A stretch of DNA of 64,000 nucleotides from Rhynchopus sp. YZ270_cl-10 (GCA_964035575.1 OZ037889.1:1116001-1180000), one strand, 5' to 3'. Shown: positions 20,701-31,147, counted from the first letter of the stretch. Numbers and translations: made by a program. The notes: generated by a model from the sequence alone, not told the origin.

Positions 20701-21198
20701 CGTAGCTTAAAGGAGAAATAGTTCCTTAGATACGGTCGCCAATCACCCCCCCTCCAAGGTAATTGTGCAATCAACGCAATCCCCTTTTACCTATCAGAGT
20801 TACTATTTTTTTGTGTTTTGAGTATCCCACAACTTATTCTTTCAAGATGACTAAGCACTAGGGACTTAGGGTCATCTTACAAACGTTTCCTTTTATTCCA
20901 AGCACACACCACCACACAGGGCGACACCGTGTCAGGCGTCAACATCTTCAAAGACCAGCCCGAACCCCCCATCCGAGCCATAGAGGAATACCCCTTCATC
21001 TTCAACCTCCTTGCCCAGAACCTCTGCGTACGCCGCACCGACGTCGAGTACGGTATCCTCGAAGCCGAGGGCCGCATGTCTCCCGAGCTCGGCATCTTCC
21101 GTCGCCTCCAAACCCAAAAAAACCTGAGCAAAGTCCGTGCCATGTACGCGAAGGGTGTCCAACAGCCCAGAAAGCAGGGGAAGGCCCGTGGTGGGTAA
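17783..21198 (+). CDS. Mitochondrial ribosomal protein mL54-like, four exons
   Basis: Probable large-subunit mitoribosome protein, 184 residues after splicing. Exons 17783-17864, 18899-19034, 19366-19423 and 20920-21198; introns start GTATGT, GTATGA and GTATGG and end CGCAG, TTCAG and CACAG; the phases (1, 2, 0) match at every junction, which is the main support for the model. Exon 1 encodes a basic, hydrophobic start (MRRGLFQCTRIMLCEAF) typical of a mitochondrial presequence. Exon 4 has VNIFKDQPEPPIRAIEEYP, matching the 'vni.kdg.dP.....eYPeWl' core of mL54 (yeast MrpL37, Pfam Ribosomal_L37), though the usual YPEWL is YPFIF here, then a basic tail. Exons 2 and 3 are unfamiliar and may be a lineage extension. 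Introns 1 and 3 (1.0 and 1.5 kb) carry mobile elements and small hairpins. Identity is by motif memory only. Confidence 0.65.
18148..18240 (+). repeat. Module P copy in intron 1
   Basis: Contains AAAATTTAAGTAGTC, ATTGTCCA, TTGACCCCACCACTGCACGG and GGATCCCAAAAATGC, a diverged copy of the module described at 24980-25610. Confidence 0.6.
18350..18771. mobile_element. TIR element in intron 1 of the mL54-like gene
   Basis: The left end ACAAGTAATTGCTAAG then ACGGGGTGTGCTGTGGAACT is answered in reverse complement at 18724-18771 with a few mismatches (ends with GCAATTACTTG). The 420-bp element has a GC-richer inside with short frames on both strands and no recognised transposase, so it is non-autonomous. 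Confidence 0.8.
19440..19934 (-). other. Coding-like antisense segment within intron 3
   Basis: Two adjacent minus-strand frames (19665-19934 and about 19440-19618) have protein-like composition, for example ARKFTGSALKSDHVRDLEKI and DIPGVTPDNTYFSVKEGKEI, in a region with few homopolymers. No ATG-to-stop gene and no family recognised. It could be a remnant of an inserted element. Its edge (19466-19492) recurs at 3256-3290. Confidence 0.3.
19991..20037 (+). repeat. G-class dispersed hairpin in intron 3
   Basis: AAAGTACACC, GAGAGGGCTTTTTGTATTTC and AAGTCGAC. Longer loop than other copies. It lies inside a transcribed intron, sense orientation. Confidence 0.5.
20300..20414 (+). repeat. Dispersed repeat W, copy 1
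   Basis: TTTTTGCGGAGCAAAA, GGCGCCGCAGGCGAAAAAAA, TTAGGGTACGGTG and CATAGAGTCACTCAA recur at 30561-30680. Part of it (GCGAAGCAAAAAAGG then GCGCCGCAGGCG) is repeated again just downstream at about 20415-20455. Confidence 0.65.
20844..20879 (+). repeat. H-class dispersed hairpin in intron 3
   Basis: Outer stem AAGATG with CATCTT; inner arm CTAAG with CTTAG around a loop containing CACTAGGGA. It lies 40 nt before the acceptor of the last mL54-like exon. Confidence 0.7.
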
Positions 21199-21694
21199 GG
21201 TTTTGGAGGGTTTTTGGGGGTTTTGGGGGTCCTTGTGGGCGTCCAAACATGGGGTGGGGGGGTGGTGGTGGAGGGTGTGGGATGGAGGCTCCAAGGAGCT
21301 GAGACAGAGCAGCATTCTTGCTGTGTTGCGGGTTCTGTTTAAAATTCTCGGGGGCAGGGGGAGAATGGATGGGGTTTTTGTCGATATGACAAAGGGAACG
21401 AAACGAAAGAAGAAAAAAAAAAAAATTAATTTTTGTTTCATTTTGCATTCCGGAGAACGGTGAGGTGCGTGTTGCACTTTCAACTTCTCTTTTGTTGTTG
21501 TTCCTCTCCTCAACCCATCACCAACCATCGCAGAATTTTTATTAGAATCTCATCTTGAGAGTGTTCTCCCCTAAAGGAAAAAAAGAAAAAACACAACACA
21601 ACACAACCTACTGGTTTGCAAGCTCCCGTGAGCTGATCTGTATCAAAGCACCGTAGCAACCTCTTCGGCAGAACAGAACCCAGACACAGCTACC
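21199..21694. other. Spacer between mL54-like gene and cyclin 1
   Basis: G-rich tract after the stop (21200-21260), A run near 21410, C-class hairpin at 21446-21489, then an ACACAACACAACC leader before the cyclin start. No other gene. Confidence 0.5.
21446..21489 (+). repeat. C-class dispersed hairpin
   Basis: GCATTCCGGAGAACGGTGAG, GTGCGTGTTGCACTTTC and AACTTCTC. Lies in the short spacer between two same-strand genes. Confidence 0.5.
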
Positions 21695-22561
21695 ATGGCC
21701 TCGCAGTCCAAGTCCGACGCACCCATCACGATGGCAACGATCCCCAGCCGGAAGTCCTTCAGCGACGTGGCACGCCTCTCCAGCTACACCCCAGCCCTTC
21801 CTGGCATTGCAGAGCTTCTGAACAAGATGGTGACAAAGGGCGACACACGTGGCCGCAGTGAGGACAGAACTGCGTTCGACGGCTCGAAGCCGGCCCCGGT
21901 GAGCATACAGGACTACATCATCCGGATGTGCAAATACGGCTACTGCAGCCACGAGGTCTTTGTGTGCATGATCATCTACCTCGGCCGCATCAGGGCACGT
22001 GTCGGGACAACCTTCACCAGCCACAACATCCACCGTCTTTTGCTGACGTCTTTTGTGGTGGCGGCGAAGCTGCGGGACGATACGTACTACAGCAACAAAT
22101 ACTATGCCAGCATCGGGGGGGTGTCGCTGCCGGACATGAACAAGATGGAGAGCTGCTTTTTGCGGTGCACCGCTTGGGAGCTGCACATCAGCAAGAAAGA
22201 GTACGACCAGTACTACGCGGCGATGGCGAACACGAGCACCAAGAGACAGCCTTCTGGGTCACGGATAAGAACGGGACCACAGGCAGCAGGCGAGCCTTCC
22301 CAGGCTGAGAACGGCACTTCAAGGGAACACACCTCCGCAAATGGTTCCCCCAACGGCGGTTCGCAGCAGCCCAGCAGCGCAGCACCTCACCTCTCCCACA
22401 GCACCAGCTCCGTCCAACAACCCTCCGGCAGCAGCAGCACCAACCCCGCCGCCACACAGCCCTCCTCCGCTTCTCCCATGTACCCCCACCAGACACAATC
22501 ATCCACAACCGCTCACAACTCCGTCTCAAACGCAGCATGGCGGGGGAGCGCAACTTCTTAG
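21695..22561 (+). CDS. PHO80-type (P/U-type) cyclin, copy 1
   Basis: Regulatory subunit for a cyclin-dependent kinase, 288 residues, single exon. The cyclin box spans about residues 38-170: IQDYIIRMCKYGYCSHEVFV, MIIYLGRI, then HRLLLTSFVVAAKLRDDTYY and YYASIGGVSLPDMNKMESCF, the order and spacing of the PHO80/CYC2-like family, known for phosphate signalling in fungi and cell-cycle control in kinetoplastids. After residue 180 the protein changes to a Ser/Thr/Pro/Gln/Asn-rich disordered tail. Bases 21701-22153 are identical to 34064-34516 (second cyclin), yet leader and tail are unrelated. The start is chosen because it is shared by position with copy 2 and preceded by a non-coding leader. Confidence 0.92.
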   Translation: MASQSKSDAPITMATIPSRKSFSDVARLSSYTPALPGIAELLNKMVTKGDTRGRSEDRTAFDGSKPAPVSIQDYIIRMCKYGYCSHEVFVCMIIYLGRIRARVGTTFTSHNIHRLLLTSFVVAAKLRDDTYYSNKYYASIGGVSLPDMNKMESCFLRCTAWELHISKKEYDQYYAAMANTSTKRQPSGSRIRTGPQAAGEPSQAENGTSREHTSANGSPNGGSQQPSSAAPHLSHSTSSVQQPSGSSSTNPAATQPSSASPMYPHQTQSSTTAHNSVSNAAWRGSATS

Positions 22562-23012
22562 AAAAAAGGATAGGGTGAAAAAAAATGGGTAGGGTTTGGT
22601 AAATATTTTTTGTCGATACTACAAAAAAAAAAAGGGGGGGGAGGTGGTGAGGGATATTGCCAGCTTTTTCAAAAGAAAGATGAAAAAAATGGTGAATGCA
22701 AAACAAAAAAAAGAGGAGGGATTGGGTGAGGGGGGGTGAAGGGGGGTTTATTCAAGAAGAAACTACCTACCCGCGCGGAATATCTTAGATTTTTTCATTT
22801 TTTTTCATTTTTTTTCATTTTCCCCAAAAAACCAATTTTTTCAAAATTGGGGAGGGTGGTTGGGGGGGTTTTTTTTAGGGGTGAAAAAAGCACCGAGACG
22901 GTACTCTCTTTCCTACCTTTTTCTCCACTTCCTGTTATATTTGAAATTGAATGAAGATTGGTCGATTGCTTTCGAAAAAAAAAAAACAAAACAAAAACAG
23001 ACTTTTTTTATT

Positions 23013-23041
23013 GGATGACTAAGCAAAGCTTATAATCATCC
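23013..23041 (+). repeat. H-class dispersed hairpin
   Basis: Outer stem GGATG with CATCC, a matched change from AAGATG with CATCTT; inner stem TAAGC with GCTTA; loop shortened to AAA. Confidence 0.65.
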
Positions 23042-23766
23042 TACGATTTTATTGTTATTTTATTTTAGAAATACTATGTGTGTCCACTGGGAGGGTCTGA
23101 TTGTACCTATCTATCGTGTTTTCTTCTTTTTTGAATTTATTCTAAAACTTTGAAGCTCAGTGTATCACCCGGAAGTTTCTGCAACGTCGCAATTATCCTT
23201 TTTCTTCTTTTTCTTTTCTTTTTTTCAAAATACTATCCCATTTTTTTTTTCCTCATTTTATAATTACCTCTCGGCATCAATGATAATATTATCAACCAAT
23301 GTGCCCTTTATTTCATTTTTTTTGTTTTGTTTTTTCCTGGTAAATGTACCTATTTATCATTCTCAGTTTCTATTTGGTGTGTTGAAACGCTGTATATGGA
23401 ATACTGTTGAGTTCGCTCGTTTGGTTTTCTGTTGGCGTTCTGCACATCTAAAAAAAAATTATCAGTTTTTTTTTTAAAGTGTTTCCTTTCAATATCCATA
23501 GCATAGTTTTCTGAAAAATTATTATTTTTTAAAAAAAAATACCAAAATTACAAAAGCAAACTCCAGTCCATCCTTACATTCCTTTTCTTCCCTGAACTTC
23601 CCCTTACCCCTTACCCCCTTCTCAACAATAGCCCTCCCCTTCTTCCCAGCATCCCCCTGATTGACTTTTCCGATCTAGTTTGTCTTCACTACGTGTTGCA
23701 ATTTTATTTTTTTTAAAGAAATCCCCCTTGAAACTCTTTTCCCATTCCCCCCATGCATTTAAAAAA

Positions 23767-23802
23767 ATGGTGACTAAGTACAGTGAGGCTGAGGTTCATC
23801 TT
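23767..23802 (+). repeat. H-class dispersed hairpin
   Basis: GGTGACTAAGTACAGTGAGG then CTGAGGTTCATCTTA. The outer stem GGTG with CATC uses one wobble; inner pairing partly lost. Confidence 0.5.
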
Positions 23803-23902
23803 ACAAAAAAAAAAATTAAAACATATCTGTATCTGCCTGATGGGCGTTTTTTTTTTTTTTTCATCAAAAGCTTTGTGTGTTTCCCTTTTTTTTTATTTTG
23901 AC

Positions 23903-23933
23903 AAGATGTGAGTACACGAGGTACGTTCATCTT
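23903..23933 (+). repeat. H-class dispersed hairpin
   Basis: Outer stem AAGATG with CATCTT; inner arms GTAC and GTAC around ACGAG; TT bulge kept. The inner stem differs on both sides from the TGTGC with GCACA form. Confidence 0.7.
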
Positions 23934-24195
23934 TCAAGAATTCTTTTTTATATTATATTATGTGACAGGCAAATCCAGCAAAGAGCGACATGCAAAAAAA
24001 AAAAAAAAGGGGGACGGGATAGCTGGAGTAATATGGGTGCAGTGAGAAGGTTCCTTGTACCTACACGACGTTCTAGGTATGTCCATGACAGGTGTGGAAG
24101 TATCACCTGTCATGTCCATGCCGAGTACGCCGTGTGCCTCCCTCCCTCCCCCCCATTTATCTCCTGTTTTCTCTCTTTTTTTGGAGCTACTTCTT

Positions 24196-24229
24196 AGGAT
24201 GTGTGCGGCAGTGAACGCATAGACATCTT
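24196..24229 (+). repeat. H-class dispersed hairpin
   Basis: AGGATG with CATCTT outer arms, inner TGTGCG with CGCATA around GCAGTGAA. Loop differs from the consensus. Confidence 0.5.
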
Positions 24230-24979
24230 CTCAAGTGTTTTTTTTTTTCTCTTCATTTAGGTGTATTTTTTGATCTTTTTTTTGATCTCTCTTTGTCGCC
24301 TCCCCCGTTGTTTCCCTGGTTGATGCTCTGTATTTTGTCCGATTTTTGTTATAAAGATGTTATGCTGTGCAGGTCTATGCATCTTTCAATTTTTTTTTTC
24401 TCGTCTTCCAGATACGCGCCCCCGAGGTTCGTTTATTCTTTCAAAAAATGATTTATAATATGAAGACTTGGTTTTCAACTGTATCTTTGTGGGTTTTTTA
24501 AAATTTTTTTTCACTCTTCGTTTGTGTCCTTTTTTTATGTTTTGTGTGCTTCGCGCACAGTTGGCTTCTATTTTATTAAAAGATGCGTTTGTGCTTGCTA
24601 TTGGTGCGCACCAAGCCATCTGGTCGAGCTCTGTGTTCTGATAGGCTTACTGCTTCAAAGCCCCCTCCCCAACGAAAGATAGACATCGTGCCTGAAATAA
24701 TAGAATTTCACTTCTATTTGATCAAAAAAAATAAAATAATCCCCAACGAAAGCAGAGCTCGCGCTAAAGTCCATCCCTCATCCCGGGATTTTTGGGGGTT
24801 TTGGTAGGAACGTTTTTTTTTTGCAGTACGGGGATTTCATTAAGAAACCAGAAGTTCTAATATTGTTGAGTAAGACCACCACATAGTGGACTTGCATATA
24901 CATGTGACCCCTCCGTGGAACGCAATTGGCTCGGAAAGTCAAAAGAAAGAGGAGAAAAAAGAAAAGGAAAAAAAAAAAA

Positions 24980-25610
24980 GTTGGTTACCGTGCGCCTGCG
25001 GCGCTGCCTGTTCCCTTCCAGTTTCTACAGGCAAACACTTGCCCCTTTACCTTACACTGACGGGTTTTGACCAAAACCAAGAACTTGTCCATTTCGGCAA
25101 ATTGACCCCACCACAGAACGGACGAATTCCGGAAATGCAAATGCCGGTGTTTTCGCGCATTTTCATGTTGCAAGACGTCAGGATCAGGGAGAGAAAATCT
25201 GGTTATGGGATTTACATTAGCCCTCTTTACCCACATGGATTTTGACCAAAACCAAAAAATTGGCCATTTCGGCAAAGTGACCCCACCACAGCGCGGACGG
25301 ATTCCGGAAATTCCAATCGCGGTATGTTTTGGGGCTGAAAACCCACTGATTTTCAGGAGAAAAATTGCTTCCAAATCTCGGAATTTTCCGAATTTTCCTG
25401 AAAATGACCCTTGTTTACGAGTATGGGTTCATATTTTGCGAAAATTTAAGTCACTAAAATTTTGTCCATTTTTCCGTATATACCCCACCACAAGCCGGGA
25501 TTGGCCCGGAAATGCCACAAAACGGGGTTTCCGGGCCTCCCCAGCTAACCTTTTCAAGGAACGTTTTTCCGTACCCGAAATCCATTTTTTCCCCATTTTT
25601 TCCCATAATT
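24980..25610 (+). repeat. Module P block (dispersed non-coding repeat)
   Basis: Three successive partial copies of a module with the words TTTTGACCAAAACCAA, TGTCCATTTCGGCAAA, TTGACCCCACCAC and GGATTCCGGAAATGC (near 25068-25145, 25240-25325 and 25430-25530). The first 400 bp match 47516-47900, the inside of a hAT-like MITE. No matching terminal repeats seen here, so this may be an end-less copy. Confidence 0.75.
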
Positions 25611-25648
25611 AGCGCGACCACTGAACGAAAGATCCCCCATCTTCCCTC

Positions 25649-25681
25649 AGGTTACTAAGCCGAGAGACTTAGGTACACCTT
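25649..25681 (+). repeat. H-class dispersed hairpin, followed by C-class words
   Basis: Outer arms AGGT with ACCT, inner CTAAG with CTTAG, loop CCGAGAGA: a matched outer-stem change. Directly after it, 25681-25710 has GGTGAGGTGTTTGCACTTTC as in the C class. Confidence 0.6.
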
Positions 25682-25955
25682 GAAAGGTGAGGTGTTTGCA
25701 CTTTCCACCTTTTATTTATTTGACAACTGAGTACAAGAGACATGGCCTATCTTACCAAAAAAACCCCCCCCCCCCCTTGATTGTGCACCAGAGTGCACAT
25801 CTCATCTTATAAGTTAAGGGAGGCGGCACGATACGCTTACGCTATGCTGCCAACTCACCACCTTACTGAATATGAGGAGAAAAAAGGGGTACTGGAGATG
25901 AAAGTGAGGGGGGGGGAAAAGTACGGCTGTGAAAAGTGGGGGGAAAAGGTTGTCT

Positions 25956-26007
25956 GTGACTTCTGCCCAGTGCCCTGGATGTCAATGCAGAGAGATCAGG
26001 TCAAGCG

Positions 26008-26062
<55 letters not shown>

Positions 26063-26146
26063 TTCTAATTAAAGACGCGCATGAATGGACCAATGAGATT
26101 CCTTCTGTCCCTACCTACTATCTGGCGAAACAGCAGTCAAAGCCGG
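25956..26146 (+). rRNA. 28S rRNA fragment, domain IV (helices 68-72 region)
   Basis: Begins GTGACTTCTGCCCAGTGC, contains GGGTAAACGGCGGGAGTAAC, TATGACTCTCTTAAGG and TAGCCAAATGCCTCGTC, and runs to GCGAAACAGCAG, in the order of eukaryotic cytosolic 28S rRNA. This includes helix 69 (intersubunit bridge) and the region used as target by R2 elements. About 170 bases align well by memory with yeast 25S. The next hairpin stem reads CGTCTT with AAGACG instead of the usual CGTCA with TGACG, a matched change. Sequence before and after does not continue as 28S; a weak GTAGACC, AAGCTCGTCTCTAG similarity to the following 28S segment occurs at 26275-26303 after about 130 unrelated bases. A diverged pseudogene or a piece of a fragmented rRNA are both possible. 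Confidence 0.88.
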
Positions 26147-27810
26147 GGGGGAATCCAAGTTAGTAAGAGCCCTGCTTACGACCCACTCCTATTTTTCTTC
26201 AAGGGGGGAAAAAAAATGATACTGTCTGTAAATAATCTAGCCTCGAAAAAGGTAGCATTTTTTTTTTTTTTTTGTAGACCTTTGAAAAGCTCGTCTCTAG
26301 ACGGGGTATGTTTTGGACAATTTGTGTGTATGCGTGTTTTTTTCTTTTTCTTTTTCTTTTTTTCTTTTTTCTCTTTTTTTTTGAGGACAATTTACGTCAC
26401 TGTTTTAAGTACAATTCCTTTCGGACGGCCACTGTCTACAGGGCCTACCCTCGGTAGGTCATTGTCGATTCAAAAAAAAAGGAAATCAGCAGAGAGGAAA
26501 TGCAGTCGGATACTGAGATACCTTTTCCCCACCCCAGCTTTTGGTTGTAGGTTGTGCTACAATGTGATTTGTTATTATTATTATTTAGAACAATATTATA
26601 AATGGATTGGACCCAGCCCCCCCTTTTGTGTCCCTCTTTTTTTCTTTTTTTTGTGAACAGTCAATGAAGTGCAAGAAAAATAAAAAGTAAAAAAACAAAA
26701 AATGGAACCATGGAGATTCAGCATTTTTTGCGCGAGAGCTTTACTAGTTTTTTTATTTCTCTTTCTTCCCCCTTTTTTTTTTTAATGTTTCTGCAGGTGT
26801 TTTGATTGCTTCCCGATGTGCGATGTAGTTCTTTAATAGAAATGACCGCAACAAAATTGGGAACTTAACGCAATCTTTTTATACACAGTAGTTCAGCAAC
26901 ATATCTCAACGGAGAAAGTTATGAAGTGAAGCACTTTTTTTTTTCTTTTTTTTTTTTTCGTTCCTTTTTTTTTCTTCTCCTCCACACCCCCGTTGCCCCA
27001 CGACTTTTATGTTCCTGTATGGATATATTTGAGACAAGGGATTTTTTGCGTCTGTTCAAAAAAGGTTAAATTAAAATACCTCTTTCCTTAGAGCAGGGAG
27101 CCTTAGGTCCCCTTAGCTTATGATAGGTAATGTTCGGGGCTTGTGCCCTTGGACTTATGGGGTGACAGAAGCTTTTTGTTCCTTTTATTTTTGTCTTTGT
27201 CTTTTGCTTTTTTTTTTTATTGCCTTTTTCTTTTCTTGGTAGGGGCAGTCTGTATCTGTGATACAGACAGTTTTCTTGCCATTTTTTTTTTTTTTTTTTT
27301 TGTGCTTTCTCGAATGGAAAGTGAAAAAAAAAATTAGTTTGACTCTCAGCAAGATGAGAGGCTTAGGTCATCGTATCATATTATTATTTCTTTTCCTTAC
27401 AGTGCCTGCGTCCGCCGATTGAACGGGGAGGCGTTTTGCACTTTCAAGTTCTTTTTCCCCCCCTTTTTTTTGGAACATATTTGTTGATCCTTTCTATACC
27501 TATACCTTCAATTCATTGGATGTATCTGTTATTACCCTTTTTTTTGTGCTTCAGTGCGCTTTTTGCCATCACTTTGAGCACTAAAAAACCCTCCTTTTTC
27601 CTTTTTTTTTCATCTGCGACACAATGTGTGTTTCGTGCGAGGACAGTGAAACTAAGTACCGTATGGAATTCGCAACAAAAAAAAAAAAAAAAAAAAACAA
27701 AAAATGGTTGAGAGTGTCTGTATCGCAGATACTCTTTTCCAACAGATAAAAAAATTAAATGAGATTACGGGAGTTCTTCTCGTACTCCATATTGCTGTTG
27801 ACACACAAAA
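26147..27810. other. Gene-free stretch after the rRNA fragment
   Basis: T-run dominated. Short hairpins with TCTGTATCTGTGATACAGA (27246-27264) and AGTGTCTG with CAGATACT (27715-27736) stand out. A patch with GGAAATGCAGTCGGATACTG near 26497 is more complex but unidentified. H-like words near 27346-27378 are incomplete. Confidence 0.45.
27401..27452 (+). repeat. C-class dispersed hairpin
   Basis: AGTGCCTGCGTCCGCCGATT, GAACGGGGAGGCG and TTTTGCACTTTC. Outer stem AGTGC with GCACT; inner CGTC plus CGCC against GG-GG plus GGCG with one bulge; unpaired T residues on the 3' side. Confidence 0.65.
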
Positions 27811-27922
27811 GTGGGGTCCAGACTCTGAGCTGGAGTCAAACGGGAGACTCAACTAGATGGTGTCCCGACACCCGCTAGTTGAGACTCCAGCTTTTAGTCT
27901 AGCTTAGAGGCTGGACCCCCAC
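27811..27922. repeat. Foldback mini-element, 112 bp
   Basis: GTGGGGTCCAG and CTGGACCCCCAC at the ends, GCTGGAGTC and GACTCCAGC, then CTCAACTAG and CTAGTTGAG further in, so nearly the whole unit can fold. Non-coding. Confidence 0.75.
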
Positions 27923-27977
27923 AGTGCATCATGTGAATATAATTGCCCCCCCCCCCCCCCCCCACCCCTTCCACACA

Positions 27978-28140
27978 CACGACGGTGAAGTACCGTAATC
28001 GGAAAAATTGTCGCCCGTAATAATATTCGACCTTTTCAAGAATTTTTTTTTTCTCTGGAAGTTCGACCTTTTTTTACGAACTTACATTTATTCTGATCAC
28101 GGTAAATGACTTGATTTGTGGTTTTACTTCACCGTCCGTG
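27978..28140. repeat. Inverted-repeat element, CACGACGGTGAAGTA family
   Basis: Ends CACGACGGTGAAGTA and TACTTCACCGTCCGTG; shares ends with 3612-3840 but has a different interior (TAATCGG, TTCGACC and complements), so the ends define the family. Confidence 0.7.
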
Positions 28141-28725
28141 CAGGGCGCGATGAGAGGTACCAAGGTTTTACTTCAAAATGTGTTGTGTGTCCCCCTGCTG
28201 CACTTTTATTTGCCATTTTTTTTTTCCTCTTCTTATTGTTTCACATTTTCTTTGTTTTGTTCACATTGTTTATGTTTACTACACCCTTTTCACCCCTTTT
28301 CAATGAAGCCTTGTGCGTGCATTGTATACGTATCAAAAAAAAAATCTAAATAGTCCTGTGGAATGAGCGATTATTGCAACCAAAAATCCCCATTTTTTTG
28401 TTTTTTTTTTCCCATTTTATAAAATTTAGGATTCATGTCAGGGAATCTTTCGTCATTTTGTGTGTTTTTTTTTCACCCCCCTCTGATGTTCTAATGCTCT
28501 CCGTACCCCACCCATCCCTTCATGTCCGTTCAGTGTTTCTCAAGAAAAGAAAAGAAAAAGAAAACAGGATTCTCTCGTCCAACCCCACACTCACCTCCAC
28601 CCCCCCCTTATTCCCCTCTGTCTGATGGTTCAATTGTGTCACGCAAAAAATAATTCCTGCCCGCTTCCTCTTTTGTATCTTCCTCTTTCTCTCGTTTTTT
28701 TTTTTTTTCTTTTTTTTTTTTTTTA

Positions 28726-28759
28726 AAGATGCGTGTGTACGAGAGTGCATAATCATCTT
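28726..28759 (+). repeat. H-class dispersed hairpin
   Basis: Outer stem AAGATG with CATCTT; loop ACGAGAG kept; inner arms GTGT and TGCA pair poorly. Confidence 0.6.
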
Positions 28760-30560
28760 CATCGTTCCCCTTTTAACCCTTCCCTGTCTGGGGTTTTTTC
28801 AAAAAAATAAGAAATAAACAGTCTATACTATACTGTACGAATGACGCCCCTGTGAAAAAGGTGACAAAAATCGTGGGGAAAAAAAAAAATGCACAATGTG
28901 ACGTTTTCTTGTGTAGTATATGAACAAACACCATTTGAGCTTGAAGCTTTAAAAGGCACCTTGAGCGAAGACCCCCCTGCTATCTCCCCTCTGTTGTGGG
29001 AGCTAAGGCCCCGGGGGCAAACCCCCAAACAAAAAGAAGTTCCTTTTTTTTTTTTTTTTTGTCCCACCCACATTACCACACCCCTATTCAGTCTCAGTGT
29101 GGCCTTTTTCTTTTTCTAAGATGGAGTGCCAGTGACAAGGCTGCTTTCTCATCGTACAAGAAGAAAAAAAAAAAAGCTCTTCATTCCAATCGAAACCGTT
29201 ATCTAAGAATCCCTACAAAAAGAATTTTTTTTAATAAAAAAGAAAATGGCGGAATGAGTTGAGTGAAGAACACAGCGCAACTTTTTACTTTTATTTGTTT
29301 TCATTTTTTTTTTTTTTTACACGGAACTATCAAGGTGTTGATTGTACTGTTTTCAACAACGTTTTTCCATACCATTTTTTGTAGAAGGGTTGAACAGCCT
29401 GGTGCAACCCCCTTGTTGAAGTGTAAGAAAACGAAAAGAAATGCAAAAAAACAAACAAATGTTGCTCGTGACATCCGTTTTCCTTTCATCCAGATTTTCT
29501 TTTTTTTTATCTTTTTTTTTCTCTCTCTCTCGCACCCTCCCCCCAACTTCTGAAAAATATAGCAAAAAAAAAAAAAATATGACCAAAAAATAAGACAACC
29601 AAGTAATGGCAGCTTGTTGCAGCTTCCTACTCGAAGATATCAATCGGGAATATCTCATGGGCAAAAAAAAAGCTACTGTTGGCAAGAGGTCTTTTTTTTT
29701 TTGGTTCGCGTTACGACAAAAATTGTCACCCACATACACCCACGATTCACTTCAAAAACAAAATAGTGAAATGACACAAAAAAACAAAAACAAAAAAAAA
29801 TTACAGCTCTCTTGGCAATTGTCCTTTCCAGGGTGGGTGGGTGTCCAAACTAAAGTGAAAGATGTCTACTAGGAAGTGGTGAGAACCTAACAGAGTCATC
29901 TTTTAAAGCATATGTGGGATGCCCAAACACCTTATCCATAAAAATAATAAACACTGACTTGTCAGGGCTGTCTCTTTCCAGCTTTTTTTTTTTTTTTTTT
30001 GGAAGTACCAGATACAAAAGTGAAGACTGCACTAATCCTGAAAATCTGGAAAAAGAAGAAAAAAATAGGTGGATATTTCAACCACAAAGAGGCGACCTAT
30101 GCTACAAGAGTTATATTTTTTTCAGAACAAAAAAAAGGCTTCGGCCAACATTGAGGACAGAACTTTGCTCCGTTTTTTTTTTCTGGAGCGAAGTGAATCA
30201 GGGTAGTAGCTTGAAAGGTGCACTTTTCAAATGTTGCTGGTTTGCTGGTTTAGAAAAAAAAATTTCCCCAGTTGAAAGCGGTCGTCGCGCGCTTCGCGCG
30301 CGCCTCCCTGACAGCCAGAGTGGAGAGGTACAGGGTAAGGTTTGCGAGACAAAGAAAACGGGATATAATCCTTTGTTAACGGAGCTTGGTCTTGCACCTT
30401 ACGTTCCACTAACCGTATAAATCAATACGTCTTCCAGAAGCAGGGGCTGTTGCAACGGTGGGTCATTTTGAAAAAACGGTCAACTTTTTGCAGCTTTGGC
30501 CAAGTTGCATTTTGTTTGGCTGCAAAATGCAAGGGAATCCCTTTAGACATTGTAAACTCT

Positions 30561-30680
30561 ATTTTTTTGCGGAGCAAAACAAATAATATCAAGTGGCGCC
30601 GCAGGCGAAAAAAAATTAGGGTATGGTGCAAAAAATGTAGCTTTTTACACCACAGAGTCACTCAATGCACCCTTTTTAGG
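30561..30680 (+). repeat. Dispersed repeat W, copy 2
   Basis: TTTTTTGCGGAGCAAAAC, GGCGCCGCAGGCGAAAAAAA, ATTAGGGTATGGTG and CACAGAGTCACTCAA; see 20300-20414. Confidence 0.65.
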
Positions 30681-30908
30681 GGTTCGCTTACGTGTGAGGC
30701 TTTCTTCTGTGAGGAAAGTGGTGCAGGGGGGAGGCGAAAAACTGAATCCCGAATCCCACTTTTTTTTTTTTTATTTTTCCCCAAACCAGTAAACCAGCTC
30801 GTTCTGGTTTTGAAACCAGCAAAAGTACCCAAGCTATTTCCCCGAAGTGAATGTCGACACAAAGATAAAAAATGTTCCCTCTCTGTAAGAAGTTGAGTTT
30901 TTATTTTC

Positions 30909-30944
30909 AAGGTGACTAAGAACGAGAGGCTTAGGGTCATCTTA
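30909..30944 (+). repeat. H-class dispersed hairpin
   Basis: Outer AAGGTG with CATCTT (one wobble); inner CTAAG with CTTAG; loop AACGAGAGG. Confidence 0.7.
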
Positions 30945-31147
30945 CTAACTTTTCCCTTTACCCTTTTCTTTTTTCTTATTGACCGACCTCAGCGTAAGAG
31001 CCGGGGCTTTTCAGGTCATGTTTCTCTCTCTATTCTTTTTTTTTTTTTCCTTCAAAAAAAAAAAAAAAAGTTGCTCAAATCGCCGTTTTTAACAACGGAT
31101 TTTTCCAGATTTCTTTCCCTATAGGGATGGGGGGTTTTTCCTCAGTA

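Larger units (their letters stand above)
22562..25955. other. Gene-free stretch after cyclin 1
   Basis: Long T and A runs (for example 22797-22823, 23200-23260, 23840-23900). Contains five H-class hairpins and the module P block. A pair TGTCCATGACAGGTG and TATCACCTGTCATG near 24079-24116 forms a hairpin. No gene found. Confidence 0.55.

Noticed and set aside
28889-29119. Short frame with kinase-like words (CVVYEQTPFELEALKGTLSE)
   Set aside because: Too short, ends in a homopolymer, no catalytic motif; no firm support.
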